The notes: generated by a model not told the origin, from the sequence alone. 64,000 bases of DNA from Merluccius polli (GCA_030340625.1 JAOPHQ010002054.1:26046-90045), one strand, 5' to 3'; counted from the first letter of the stretch, positions 34,197 through 47,937 are shown. Numbers and translations: made by a program.

Positions 34197-34768
34197 CACT
34201 TTCACCTCTCCTCCTGTGCTTCTTCCAACAGAAGACACCAGTGAAGTTGTCCGTTTGTACGCGACTGTCAATTAAGGCCAAGTTCCACCAGCGAACACAA
34301 AGGCCGTCGTACAACAAAGCTCTCCTCCGACCGGTACGGGGTAAACATCATCATCAGGTCACTGAACCCTGTCAGTGTCCAGCTGTACGCATGGGGGTCT
34401 CCCGTCTTCGCGTCGTGGGTTGTCAGACTGTCTTGTGATGCGGGGCGATAAAATATTCATTTCACCACAGCTGTGTGTGTGTGTGTGTGTGTGACGCCCG
34501 GTTATTGTTTGACGCGGGCCTCTCTCTGGTTGTTGTCGTCTCATCGGCGTGTGTCCCCAGCATGACGCACGTAATCCCTCCTTCATTATTAATGGCACCG
34601 AGCAGAAATGTCACGCCGGTTAAGCTGCCGTGCCGCCATCGCCGCGGTGCATCGGGAATTTCCCCCAAGAAAAGACTTTTCATTTTGTCAGGTGACGTAA
34701 GGATTTGCATTGAGCTCTACTGTCTTCTCGCTGCCAAACAACCCCTCTGTCACTGGATGTGTTTTGCA

Positions 34769-34814
<46 letters not shown>

Positions 34815-35432
34815 TGTGTGGGTGTGTGAGTGTGGGTGGGTGTGTTTGCATGTATGTGTGTGTGTGTTTGTGTGTGTGGGTGGCATCCCATTATGAGCAG
34901 ACACCTACAGAGGGCCCTGAGGGTATCTTCTTCTAAGCCGATTTCATCCCCTCATTGTGTGTCCTACTTCCTAGCTCCTACTCCCTTGTCTCCTCAACAG
35001 ATCCCTCTAAGCTCTAAGCCGACATCACAGGGTTGTGGTCTGTCAAAAGGAGTCATTCCAGATGACAATTCGCTCTATAGGTGTTTAGTATACCGATTTT
35101 CTCTTTACCTGTCCGCTGAGATAAGAGATGGGGACCTACTGGTGCAGAATGAAACCATAGAAATCACCGCCAATACCATATATGCCTAAAACGGCCTCCA
35201 GTGCTGTACTGTCCCGTCGAAAGAGCGCCGTCTTTCGGATGAGACGTTAAACCGAGGTCCCGACTCCCCTGTGGTCACTAAAGATCCCGTGGCGGCGCTC
35301 GTCGCAAGAGTAGGGGCGCTAACCCCGGTGTCCCGGCCCAATTCCCAACATGGCCACCTTTCATTCCTCACCTCTCCGCTGTGTGGTGAGTGGTCTGGCG
35401 CAAACCGGTTGCCGAGCATCACACACACACAC

Positions 35433-35479
<47 letters not shown>

Positions 35480-37080
35480 TGCACACGCACACGCACACGC
35501 ACACAGACACACACTATGACAAGCAATTTGAGTGCCTTGAAAAAGTAAGGCTCAAACAAAAAAAGTGAAACAGCGAAATAGCATCAAAACATTAGCATTG
35601 CTTTTAGTATTATGAGTAGTCGGTGGTATTTTGGGGCAGCAGGTGTTAGTACTGCTGGGCAATTGCAGAAAATAAAACCTCAATTTAAATAGCAGATTAC
35701 AGAACAGTTCCAGTTAACAGTTACAAGAAAACACAATGCTACAATGCCATACATAGAAAACAAACCAAATACCTACTGATAGCCGGAGTAATGAACATGT
35801 GGAAAACATCATTTCACATGCGATGTTGTCCATGGGAATGCTTCAAGTTCTGAATTGAATAATCATCAGCCCATACTCCAATGCATTCACATGATATCAT
35901 AATGCCGACCAAATGTGGCACAACTCCACAGCTCATTTGCCACGCTTGAGGATTGATGTACGTCACCTGTCGTTTGATTGTCACCTGTTGTTTTGTTAAC
36001 CAAGATGTCGGCGGTGGTAAACAATCAATTACAATCACTTCCCTCGGCTGTTTCTTTAATGGCCTCTGACTGAATGTAACTTTCTTTTTCCTGGGGTGCC
36101 AAGGCAAGCGATACGCAATCAGCTGCTAATGTCATCATTTGTTGAATGAAAAATAGGCAGGCGAGGACACACGGTTCTGTATAATGTTAAAACTGTCACA
36201 TCAATCAAATTAGATGCTTGATGATTATAAACGATGCACTAAAATCTCATTACTATAATATGATATAGTTGATATTTATATTCAGATATTGAGCATCAGA
36301 ACGCTAGTTGTAGGTTAGCGACTTATGGCACTGCCTCGCCGAATCAAGCTGGCACAAATAGCCTGTATTTATTAACACGTTTCACTTCACCATCATATCC
36401 CTCTCTCTCTCTCTCTCTCTCTTGCCTTGTCTCATGTGTCAATGCGGTCCATCACCACCACGCAGCTCGCACTATTAATAACCCCGCTGTGAATTTGAGC
36501 TGTCCACCATGAACGAAGGAGAGCATATTAAAAGCGCCATAGATTACGCTACTTTAAGAGACAAGTCACCTCCAGCCACAATATTCATTTGATGCAAAGC
36601 ATAGGGAGGCTGGGAAGAGGAGAAACTCCATATTATCTGGGATGAATGATGGGGGGGAGAGGGGTGCGGTAGATATCAGTCAGCCCTTTAGACTGGAGGG
36701 GGGCGGGGGGTCATTCAGAGATATCATCTTTTCATTCAACCTGTCTATCCCTACAGTCGCAGGGCTCAGGAGGAGAGCAACGCATACATATGCACAGGAA
36801 CAATACACAGGATCCCATTGTCCGCTGTGAGAGAAACCCCATTTCACATGTGCTGCCCACCAAAGGACTTTGATATTGGCAATGTAATGAGGTAGATACT
36901 GTATGTAATAAGGCTCACAGGCTAAACAAGCCGTAGCCAACGTTCAGGTGCGATATTTCATTTAGTTCTTGACATAATATGATATGGTAATATCGGTGGT
37001 GCAGATATAGACGATGCTATCAAATGCATCAAATGAAAATAAGGCAAAGGGTGGTGTGGAGGCGTGGATAATTACTGTGC
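31166..37080. other. Intergenic DNA, no gene seen
   Basis: Unique-looking DNA interrupted by simple repeats: GGT/poly-G at 32799-32844, poly-G 33640-33652, poly-C/CA 33909-33945, poly-C/CA 34151-34193, GT 34769-34890, and a dispersed repeat at 35193-35551. The intervals 34200-34700 and 36050-36560 are repeat-poor and could be tested as conserved non-coding DNA. No recognisable ORF. Confidence 0.6.
35193..35551 (+). repeat. High-copy fish-type interspersed repeat with CA insert
   Basis: Contains 'gtactgtcccgtcgaaagag', 'ggatgagacgttaaaccgag', 'ggtcactaaagatcccgtgg', 'agagtaggggcgctaacccc', 'gagtggtctggcgcaaaccg' and near the end 'caatttgagtgcctt'. This order is familiar from an abundant fish repeat. 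A CA microsatellite (35419-35516) interrupts it before the tail. Confidence 0.7.
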
Positions 37081-37355
37081 GGTGACCAGACACTGTCCCG
37101 GTTTCAAGCTGGGCGTCCTGAGTCCCGACAAATGAAACACTAAAATGTCCTGGTTTTCACCACAATTAAAATAATAGTAATAATAATATTATGCTTGTTT
37201 TCAAGCGCATACATACTGTAGACGTTCATCATGTCCTGTCCCACTCATTATTGTCAAGGCTGTTGCTAGCCTCTGACGCTCGCGGCTCTGTCTGTGTGCT
37301 ACGTGCGGTGCACTTGAGGGTCCCGGTTTGGGGGGTTGAATTTGTGGTCACCCTA
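37081..37355. mobile_element. Possible small hAT-like element
   Basis: Starts cggtgaccagacactgtccc and ends ttgtggtcaccctaag, giving short inverted ends (ggtgacca / ggtcacc). Flanking 8-mers 'ttactgtg' and 'ttactggt' match at six of eight positions, so a decayed 8-bp duplication is possible. No ORF. Confidence 0.45.
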
Positions 37356-37373
37356 AGTTACTGGTATGGTAGA

Positions 37374-37806
37374 CCGGTATGGTCAAACTATCGTAACTGT
37401 CTCTCCTGGCTTCACTGAAACGTCCGTTACCAATATCATTTGGTTCAAAATGACTTTGTTGTTCTGATTCTGCCGAAAAGCGTTTAGTGTGAGTGCGCTC
37501 TCGCTACGAATACAATAGCAATATAGCTATTGTTATTGTTGCTATACAACAATAGCAATAGCCTATAGCACTTTCTCTTTCGCAGTCAATGTGTTTTGTG
37601 TCAGTAGGGAGTTTGTGAAAGTTTGTAGACAAAAAACAAACAACCAACAATGTCTTCTCACAGAGACCCAAACATGCTATGCTATTCGCGCTCACGCTAA
37701 ATGCCCTTAGGCAGAATCGGCACAACAAAGTCATTCTTACAAATGATGTTGGTAACAGATATTTCAGTGAAGCCAGGAGAGACGGCTTCGACGGTTTGCT
37801 CACCCA
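37374..37806. mobile_element. Foldback element with ~130-bp inverted arms
   Basis: The left arm (37374-37505) contains gtctctcctggcttcactga, gttaccaatatcatttg, aatgactttgttgt and gattctgcc. The right arm (37681-37806) carries the reverse complements: tcagtgaagccaggagagac, caaatgatgttggtaac, acaacaaagtcatt and ggcagaatc. The spacer of about 175 bp has 'caatag' repeats. No ORF. Confidence 0.8.
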
Positions 37807-38012
37807 GACCGCTGTGGTCCTTTAAGGTCTGCAAGAAGACTCACAGATGGGCCGCTCCACCAGGCGACCCACAGCACCCTCAGCTCTACAGTCGACTAAT
37901 CATAATGAATGGCCCCGTCCACTTCACCTGATTGCCTTCTATCATCAATACTGCCAATAAAAGGAGGCCAAGCCCCCATGTTGGGCTGGAATTGTGAAGT
38001 TAACCTATATAG

Positions 38013-38015
<3 letters not shown>

Positions 38016-38089
<74 letters not shown>
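38016..38089. repeat. (TA)n microsatellite
   Basis: About 36 uninterrupted TA units. Confidence 0.95.
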
Positions 38090-38091
<2 letters not shown>

Positions 38092-41000
38092 TCTGTTGAA
38101 AGTCTGCTGGGTTTTTTGGAGTATACCATAATACTACCCATCAGCCAAGGTCAAATGAGGTCATAGACGTGGATTGTGCAATGTCCAACTGGAGAAGAGT
38201 ACTTGAATTCAAAGACACCGCAAGATGAGTCTACGCTATCTTTATTCGATTCAACTGTAACATTAGTCTGAGCTCAGGCAGACTTTAATCAGTTAATTGA
38301 TACTAGGCTATGGGTTTTGTTTTTATCTGATTGAATACTTTTTTCCTCACAGAGGAAATAATGATAGAGCACTGAGCTCTATATTATCTAAATGTGTCTC
38401 GCTCATGCTTTACATTACACTGTTGCTGACTAAAATGATTAATTATTAGGAGCAGCTAAAATACTCCTAGCAATATTAATAATACTACTACTAAATACTA
38501 CTCCTGATGATGATGATTATTATTATTATACATAAATGCATAAATAAATGAGCTCTTCATGAACCATCTTACAATCAAGATTGACTACAAGAACACGCCA
38601 ATATTTCCCGCGGACAGTGGACAAAAGTTGAATAACCCCAACACAAACAAAACACAGAGAAACAGCCAAGATGAGGATTCAGATAGAGGTGGAGGAGGTG
38701 GAGGGGGGGGGGGGGTGGAGGGGGTGTCAGAGATAATGCAAGGCAGCCTGGTGAGATGAAAGGCTGACCTCTCTCAAAGTGCCCTGCTATAAAATATTGT
38801 TGCTGTCCTGGGGAATTGGAAAAAGCGGGTGTTGCTGAGGACGTAGGAGATATAGGATAAGTGTTGCAACCGGATGAAAGACAACAGACCGTGCCAGCGA
38901 GATTGATCTCTGAGCTGGAGGAGGATCAGAGTCAGACTTTGAGAGATATCGTAATTAAAGAAGAAGAAAACATGGCCGCACAGTTTGATATGTTGTTTGA
39001 AATTCTGCATGGGCAGGTACCTCTTCCCAAAAGAGTACATGGTTCCTGTCAAATAAACAAACTCTTTTTTTTATTTGAATGTTTGTTAATGCGATCGGTG
39101 AGACTTAACTCTATGGTATTTAATTACTTTTTCCAATCAATACAGGGCCGTAAGCCTTTGTGACCTCCATAGTAATTCCATTATCGCTGGGAAACGAAAA
39201 TCAGAAAAGAAGTGTAATTAGATTAGAAATTAGAAAATGGATTCCATCTATCAATGTTACGATGAACGTATTGACATCGTAGATAAAAGGCTAAATATCT
39301 CTCTGTATAAAAATAAATCCATACATGGTGGGGAAATAACCCCCACAAAAAAAACATGTATGTTATTATCTGTCAGAGGCTGTAACCAATTCTGTAGTAA
39401 TACTACACAACCCCTTGATTTTTTTTATAAATAACATCTCTGAGGTGAACACATAACATAATTCAACAATTGATTATGGTACTTTTCTAATCATTTATCC
39501 TCTAAATGAAATTTTAATTGAAAGGCAGAGCAGGACTGGCGTGGATTCCTATTAATCAATCTGTTCAAAACAAATTAAATCGAGCGCAGAGGAAATGCTC
39601 CACATATTCCACACACTGGGTCAACAACATGACCCACTTTCCAGAGCTCAGACTAGAAAATGTCTCTAATCTTCTTCCCCATTTCCATGTAGAATCATTT
39701 ATTAAGATGCAAATTGCATAATTAGTAAATTATTGAAATGTAGGCCTGGAAAAACACAAGTCAAATATGGTATTTTATTTTCCCTGGTAAAAGGATTGTG
39801 AGCTACGATGCACCATAAAACTCATTACTCGTATGAAGAGAGGAATACATTTATATAACTATTTTAATAACGTAGCGATAAATTATACGAATCGGTCCCA
39901 TCCTGACTATTATAATCAAGCTCTTTATTCTCTTTCATATTTCTTCATTTTATACACGTTTCTCCCTGGATATTTCACGTCCCTTCTGTCTTTAAAATGG
40001 ATTCTTCATAAAGGAAATCCATTGTGTTCCATACATCACTTTAAAGTATAAAAAAAGTGACAATGTCAAAAAATGTCCTTAATACATAGTACAGATTCAG
40101 ATTCAAATCACTTTATTCTTCCCATGGTAAATTGTTTAAAATATGTAAAGCAAACAATAAATGTAAAGAAAACAATAAATAAAAAAAAAGTAAAAGTAAA
40201 AATATATTATCGATATCTTGTAGTAGACAGCATTGCTGTGAAGACGACCCCCCTTAAAATCTGGCCATGCTAGTTCTCCTCATCTAAATGTGTTTCTATG
40301 TGTTTTTTAGGTCCTAATGAGAAGCCCAGTAAAAATAACCACTGTTTCAGAGGCGCTGAGAGGAGTAGGAGGTGTCTCTCTCCCGGTGCCAATTCCAACT
40401 GCTGTTGCTTCCAGCACAAGCAGAAAGAAGAGACGAATTTGCCGATGCTCTGGTCGTGCAGCAGCCTGTTCTGCGGCACTCAGTCTGCTGTGAACGACGT
40501 CTCGCCTGCATTTACATAACACTGCACTGCTAATCAGCCTCGCTGTGAGAAACATGAGACATGGTCTGCCGCATTTGTAAAGGCGCCAGAGTGTTCATGA
40601 TAACCATTAGGCCTGTTTTCTATGTGAAGATGAAATTAACTAATAAACTATAACTAGATTTAAGAACGGAAGTCAGTTACACGACACGTAGCCCTAGCTC
40701 TCGGCATTCAGTTGAAACGGTAGGAAGAAGCGAGTCGTAACACAGTAAGGTTTTCGTCGTTATAGATTTCAAGGCGTGCAGCTTCTTGCAAATGGTCGTT
40801 GTAGGCCTATTTCACGCTAGGAATATTTGTACTGATGGTTTTTAATATGGGCTGTCAAAAGCTAAAGAAAGAGGCTATTCCATGAAGCGTTCCCATGGTG
40901 ACTATTACAATCAGGCTCTACATTACATAGTCTATCTTACAAGATACATTCTTATTTTATACACTTCACCCCCACATATTTCACATTCCCTCTGTCTTTA

Positions 41001-41332
41001 AACTTAACAAAGAAATATAAAATTTGCCACGTTCACTCGTGTCCCCCAATGGAGCAATATTGAGATTTTGCTAAACTCTTCCCTCTCTTTTGCTGAGGTT
41101 GAAAGAACTTGCTGCATAACATAAAACAATGAACAAAGGAAACTTTTTGTTCAAGGAAATTGTCATTAATTAATAGTTATCTGCACACTGAAACAGAGGA
41201 GTCTGTTGTATGTTAAACGTTGTATTCCCAAAGCCCAAAGATATGTCAACATATACATCATAAATTTACAAAGTGATTAAGATTTTATACAAATCTATTA
41301 GGCCAACTAATTGACTAATCAAGGTATGGTTA

Positions 41333-41333
41333 C

Positions 41334-41379
<46 letters not shown>

Positions 41380-41380
41380 A
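41333..41380 (+). repeat. (CAT)n microsatellite
   Basis: About 15 CAT/TCA units. Confidence 0.95.
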
Positions 41381-41536
41381 AACCTATTATTAATCTCCCC
41401 TAATCTCTTTTCCTGGTGTGTCGGCAGGTGGTGAGGTGTGTTTGCTGTTCAAGACTAGAAGACAGAAACAGTGTGAGGAGGAGTGTGAGGAGAAACCTGT
41501 GTAGAGGAGGAATCCCCTTGGGCGGGGGTGCAGGGC

Positions 41537-41561
41537 GGGGGGGGGGGGGGGGGGGGGGGGG
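41537..41561 (+). repeat. Poly-G tract
   Basis: About 25 consecutive G within a G-rich stretch (41517-41561). Confidence 0.95.
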
Positions 41562-42308
41562 TTTATTAGAAGCTAACTCTGCCACCGCACACACACACAC
41601 TGCATCATGATGTTGGTACACAAGCCTGATGACTTGTTCCTACAAAGGGAGGAAAAGCGGGAAAGAAATGGCGCTGTGTGGATTTACGCTTAACAGCTGT
41701 CTAAGGCTCCAGTGTTATTATGCACACAAATATATTAAACCTGCACTATGTAACCTTTCTACTGCAGCTATTCACTCATTAAATCTGAACTGGAATGTGT
41801 CTCAGGAATAAAATGCGCCCATTCATCAGCCAATCCGTCTGGGGAATTTCTCTCTATAAATAGTTGTATTCTGGTTCACGACATTAACTGTCGTCTGAAA
41901 ATTATATAGTTATAACAGCAACTACAACTCAAGCCACTAGAAGTTGCTAATGGGGAAACTTACATAATGCAGGTTTAATTGCTAAATAATAAAAGTATCA
42001 CCTGCATGTTGGCTAGGAGGGGGTGCTGAGTGTTATCGGCTGGCATCCAGTCAGCTCTGGTCCCTCTTACTACCAAAACGCAATTTCCGATCTCTTACTT
42101 TGTGAGGTGCGTATGTCAGTTAACGGTCCCCGGTGAAACACAGAGACGTGAGTATCCCTCTATCCCGCCACTAAACATGTAAAAGAAACGGATATCCCTC
42201 CCTCAAAACTCCCACCCTCTGCCCCACCGCTGCCCAGACATTCAAAGCACCCCACTGCTGGGAACAAGGTTAGCCTGAATGTCACCATTAACGTTTACTC
42301 TCATTTTA

Positions 42309-42500
42309 CTGTTGAGTAGGTGCTTTTGTTCAAAGCGACTTCAGTGAATTCTGATTCACGTTAAGGAGCAGGGAGGGGTTAGGCATCGTGCTCAGGGACA
42401 CCTACAGGTGGTGGGGCTGTGGACATGGGGGATTAAACCCAGTACCTTTCGAATGGTAGTGGAGCACCCTATCCACGAGAGTATCCTGCTCCCCAATGGC
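42309..42500 (+). repeat. Dispersed fish-type repeat with tRNA-like word
   Basis: Starts 'gagtaggtgcttttgttcaa', then 'agcgacttcagtgaattctg', 'gggttaggcatcgtgctcag', 'gggacacctacaggtggtgg', 'gggattaaacccagtacctt' and ends 'gagtatcctgctcccc'. The 'attaaacccagtacc' and related 'gtcgaacccagta' words resemble a degenerate B-box, so a SINE-like origin is possible. Related fragments are at 49100-49230 and 62990-63095. Confidence 0.6.
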
Positions 42501-45500
42501 ACCGTGAGAATGACGATTAGTGGGCGATTACATCATCCGGAATACAGATGATGTCATCCGTTTCCACGGTTTCTAAGGCACCTTGGATTCACGTGTCTGA
42601 TGTTGATTCTCGTTCCACTATCGACCGTACTTTCTGTTCACGCTCCTACAATCCATGGCAGGAGTTTCAATTTTGTATTTTTTTTATTAGATATGCGTTT
42701 TATGTGAACTTACTAGAAGCTTGATCAGGACTTTGGGAGCCGAGGGATCGACCGGTAGCGCATGCTGTGGAAGATTAAACGGTACGTTGCTCTCTTTCTC
42801 TCTCTGACCAAGCCATAAAAATGTCAAGCCATATATAATCATAATGAGAAGCAGGCATCCCTCCTTAAATGTTAATTGAGTTGGAAATTTGGATTAAACC
42901 AGAAAGAGCCTGAGATGAATGTTTGATTTAGCCCTATGTCTGCTGCTAAAGAGCGTTGAATTCAATTTGATTAAATGGGTCTAGAATATGTAGATAGCTT
43001 GGGTAAAATTGCACAATTTGCATATTGGGGCATTTCTAATGAAATTAGGAGGTAGAGAAGAAGCATAAAAGGTTGTTCAAGCTGGTAGCATAAAGCTACC
43101 CGAAAAGGCCTGGGTGAAATCATCAAATCTGCCATCATTTAACACGGCATCGCCGGAGAGGCTGGCATGCGAATATGCCACATATACTTTATTCCGGTAT
43201 TCAATTGACTTGCTTTTCACAAACTCCCTCAGTGATATGTACTTCATCAGTTCATCATCACTGTTTATTTTTATTTTCTAGGTCAGTTAGGGGCAGGATG
43301 GTCTAGTGGATGTCCAACTCCCTACCTATAAAAGCTATTAAAACTATTAAATAATAGTAACAGTAATAAATGTCATTGCCAAATTTGCTGCAGAATATCA
43401 TGTGGCATGTTAGATCTTTGTTGCAAAGTTTGCATGGTGTTGGACATGGCTGCACTAGTGCATTAGGTTGTCTTCACCAACTGTCACCAATTCACCCTTG
43501 TGTATTTAAAACTGCTGCTATTGGTCGTCTGTTCTTAAGAACGTTTAGTTTAGTTCAGTTCAGTTTGTGCAACCGTTCGTTCTAATATCACTGTATGAAC
43601 AATAACTTTAAACCAGACTTGAAAAAGGACGCCGTGTCAGACTCAGTCTTAACATTTCGATTCCACCCGAAACCTCTGAATCCAGCTTTTTGAGGCTTGA
43701 TAAGTAAAAGTCACCAGTGCATAAACTAATGACAAGGATTCAATTTCAACCCGTTTCAAAACCCCATCTCTGTGTGTGTCTCTCTACGTCTGTGTTGCTC
43801 TGCCAAGAAGCAATGAGATGAAAGGGATCAACAGAAAGGTCTCGCCAAGGATTGGTTTTTGCTGTGACAAAGCCATCTGCGCCACTGCACTCACAAAGCA
43901 GCTTTCAACAGGTGCTTGTGTTTTCCATCTGAGGTGCCCCTACTCTTTCCACTAGACCCCATCTCTCTCCATCTCGGGTATTTCTTGTCACAGACTCCTT
44001 ACAGTCGGCCGGTTCTCCTCTGCAAGACTCTAACGGGACTAGACATGTCCGCTGTGCTGCTGAGTACATTGGGTGGATTGGGTGATTTTGTGATTCACTT
44101 TTTTACAGATCACATGATCAATGGCCCCAAGGTTGAGGAGCTTTGGAGGTAGTTACAACTCATGTATATGATCTCTACATACTAATCATACTGGCGGTTT
44201 TTATTTTTTAATTTTATTCTCACTCAGTTTCCGAGTGCCGAGACCACAAGTTTCTGTAGTGTGTGATTCTGGTTTAAACAGCAGTGGTATATTTATTGCT
44301 TCTTTTACCATCTTATACTTTAATTTTACATTTCTCTTTTGATGATTGTCCTTTAAATGTAAATGTGATTCCTACTAATGTAATGTCATTTAAATCTTTA
44401 AAAAATGGGATTCCTACCAATGTAAAGCACTATGCATGGCCTTGTGTTTGAAGGGTGCTACAGTACATGTTTTAAATAGAAAGAGTGTCTAAACTAAATA
44501 ATGGTGAATCAAATCGTTCTTAACTCAAATATTCTCTACCATCCTACACTGCCACTTGCCAAGCGGCGCTACCTTTTCAGTATGCATCGCACTACTGACA
44601 TCATCTCCACCTCTCCTCTACCTGCAGCGTCTTCACTGCTCATATTAAATGAGAACAATGGGGGCAGAAGCAATGGTGTTGCGCTGTCAAACAATACAAG
44701 ACGTAAATTCTCCCTAATAAATCACACATAAACCCCAACCCTCTTACAACCCGGCGTGAGCTTTGCACCGCGCTACCGGGGGGGCGGTTCGTACTCGATC
44801 TGCCTCCTGCCGAGAGACGGTCCTGACTCCATCTGGCCCCAGGTTCCCTGGTTCTCGCTGGCTGGCTCCCCTGCTGGTGGGCTGACCTTGGGCCGACACT
44901 TGCCTTTCTCTCACAAGGTGGCTGCAGTCAAGTGGTCCGTTCTACTGCGCTTATCAGAGAAACCCGCCTGGCCCCAACTATACGTACGAGATCACATGGC
45001 GCCGGGGTCTCCAGTGACGTCACGTCAGGGGTGCAGATGTCAGGATTGTTTTTTTTGCCCGTATGCAACTCATACCATGCCGCCATATCATTCAAAAAGT
45101 ATTACTGCACAGGGAATCATTTATTGTGCTTACCTGTCTTGTGTATTTGTCCTAAACAGCCAACAGCGCGTATCACTGCTTACTTAACCGTTATATTAGT
45201 AAATCATAATTTAAAGGGTCTCAGGGCATGTAATGTCTACTTATGGTTTTATCTTTCGCCCTCCCTCCAACCCTCCCAGATCCCCAATTCTTCTCACCAT
45301 CTTCCATCTTTATGCATGACTAATTGATATGGATGAATATCAAAATATGAAGCCCTAACCAAGTTGTAACCAAGTGTAAACTAACTGATCATATTTTTAG
45401 ATCATGTTTGAAGTCTGAAAATGTGTTCAATTTTGAATAATTTAGGGTATTTTTATTAGGGGGGGACAATTCATGTTTTTCAGAAATTGGGGGGGACATG

Positions 45501-47889
45501 TCCCCCCCATCCCCCCCGGGACCTGCACCCATGCGTCACGTTGTGTCAGGCAAACCTGATGTAGGCCTACCTCCGGTGGCCATTTGATGAAGAATGACCC
45601 TTTACTCTGATTCGGATATGAAGATTTGGGTAAGACGGCCGTACTTAGCTCCCATGTTATTGAACATGTATCCTTTCTGTTCTACAAGTGTGCTCACGTA
45701 TCGGTAGCTCCTTTTCTAAACGGTTGTATTATTCACATCCCACAACCCACATCCTGTGCTATCCTTGGCAAGGCGTCAGTGTTTCCACAACACTGTCACG
45801 GCGGGATCCGGGGCCCCAGGGCCGAGCATGCATCTTTGATTGCTCGTAAATGAGAACGTGTGTATCTCATCTAATACCTCACTGCTTGCCTGGCCATTAA
45901 TGGGAACGCTCAATAAGTGCTTGTTCTCCAATCTCAGACAGTCGCCAAGGGAGCTTTTTATAGCGTTTTCTTTGCAGAGTAGTACTTGACATCAAATATC
46001 CAACTTTCTTACGGTTTGCTACCCACAGATATAAGGTAAATGCAACACAAGTATCAAGCGTGAAATGCGAACGTATTTCAAAAGGCAGCTTGGACATTTT
46101 ATGTATGTATCGCATGTACGTGCATGTCTCTCCCATCTCCTCTATCTTTCTGATTTATGTTCTGCTGAACTCCCCTGAGACCCTTGGCTTTTCCATTTCC
46201 AAATGAAACATGAAGAAACAATTCACTGATCATCATCATCGCCATCTCCCAATAATGCAGGCTCACTTTGTTTTACTCTGCGATCTGGGACGACCAGATG
46301 TCTTGCCGAACCGTCAGGGAAGTAAATGCAAACAGTGTCTCCGGGGATTCCCTCACTTTGATGTCACACAAGTCAAAATAACTGATTGATTCATAGGCGA
46401 GGGAATGGGTGGAGAGAAGGAGGGGAGGGAGGGGGGGGTCACTTTTTGAGTGTTAAATGCTCCTTGTTGCGACAAGGCCACAGAGACAACACTTTCTATT
46501 AATGCAGGAAGATCTTAATTCTCACAGGGATCGAGAACAAGTCATATGAAGCCTGCAGGGTCTCCCTTCACACCACGTTCATTATCCGTCTCCCTCTCGC
46601 TGTACATGGATTTCCTTTGGACCGTCCCCTCTAGCCAATCGGTATTTAATGCCTTTTATTTTTCGACCTATGGATTTCTTGAAGGAATTTCAATGAAACA
46701 TAATGTGGGGGCACGTCAGCATTGACACATTGAATGAAATAGGTACATTAAAAGAGATAAACTCTTTTAAAATGGATGGGTTCCTTTGTGCTAATGCCTA
46801 CAGAAATCCTAAATGAAACAGGTAATACCCCTGTCAATTTTGTGTCTGTGTAGGAAAATTACATTTCCGCCATTAGGGTGGTCAATTGTTTTTCAATTGC
46901 ATAAATCACTTGTTCATTTGAACAAGTTTTGGTGGATCGGGCCAAATAATGAATTCAGAACAATGGCAAATTAAAGTCACAATTGTAATCCTGTGTGGGA
47001 ATTTCCTTGTGTGGGGGAATTGTGATGTGAAACTGAAACCTAATCCAAAAACCTTGAGAGGATGTGAGTTTCTGAGATAATGACCAAAGCACTGATTTGT
47101 TAATTGAATCAATCGTCTCCATTCTGATGCCGAAGGCAAGATGATGGCTCTGTGGTTTCATTGTCATTTTTTAAATCTGTTTTCAGTTGGGGTTTTTTCT
47201 CATTGAAAACAATAACTCACAGTGTGCCACAGTGATCATGAGCCTGTTTAGGATGTGAGCCAATTTGGCATCGAATCCAAGCAGTTGATTGGACTGTGGC
47301 AATTCTGAGGTAATAGGATTCGCTGGAAAAACCTGTGTTAGCTGTGTAGGATTGGCTGTTCTGGGATGGAGGAAATAACAAAGTGGTTATGTATAGAGCT
47401 GGAAAATAAAGTGTTGATGTATTGTGTATTCAGAATACACGATTAGTGTGTAATAAGTATATGAAACAGAATCCAGCATCACCTGTTGTCTAGTCTCACA
47501 AATCAGCTAACCCTTAATATCTAAAATCTGATGGGGGTTTCACTTTCTTTCGCTTTTATTTGTTTCGACCAATCATGTCATTGTACGCGGGGGTCTGTCA
47601 GTGCGTAATTGGTTAACACAAACTCAGCCAGGAGTAGTAAACTGTAAAATAAAAAAAAGTAAAGGTTTCAAATCAACACCATGAGTTTCCTTTGGTAGAA
47701 TATCTCTGTTATGAAACAACCAACAGAAACAAGGCGTGCCTCCGCCCCTTGCAGTCTCTGGTTTCCGGCCCAGGCTCTGTGCCGTCTCCCCCCAGAACTT
47801 CTGCTACCATAGTAGGACTGCTGGATCTGAGGTTATCTGTTGTCGAATGTGGAATGGACTTTGTGCCTGCTAATGATACTAGTAATATG
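42501..47889. other. Intergenic DNA, no confirmed gene
   Basis: No recognisable exon. An open frame of 143 codons at 44756-45187 has no recognised motif. At 45455-45545 is a G/C-run repeat containing the perfect 20-bp palindrome ggggggg-acatgt-ccccccc (45489-45508). The rest appears unique. Confidence 0.55.

Positions 47890-47937
<48 letters not shown>

Larger units (their letters stand above)
38090..42308. other. Intergenic DNA, no confirmed gene
   Basis: Mostly AT-rich unique DNA. Simple repeats are poly-G 38702-38715, (CAT)n 41333-41380 and poly-G 41537-41561. At 38861-39052 an open frame reads LISELEEDQSQTLRDIVIKE and then EENMAAQFDMLFEILHGQ before a gtacct that could be a splice donor. 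The composition looks protein-like, but I do not recognise it and see no matching neighbour exon. Confidence 0.5.

Noticed and set aside
40270..40555. Overlapping ORFs on both strands as a gene
   Set aside because: Short, unrecognised, overlapping on both strands, and no splice partner exons.
44756..45187. 143-codon ORF as a gene
   Set aside because: No recognisable motif, a start codon not clearly supported, and it overlaps another open frame (44932-45327). Likely chance.
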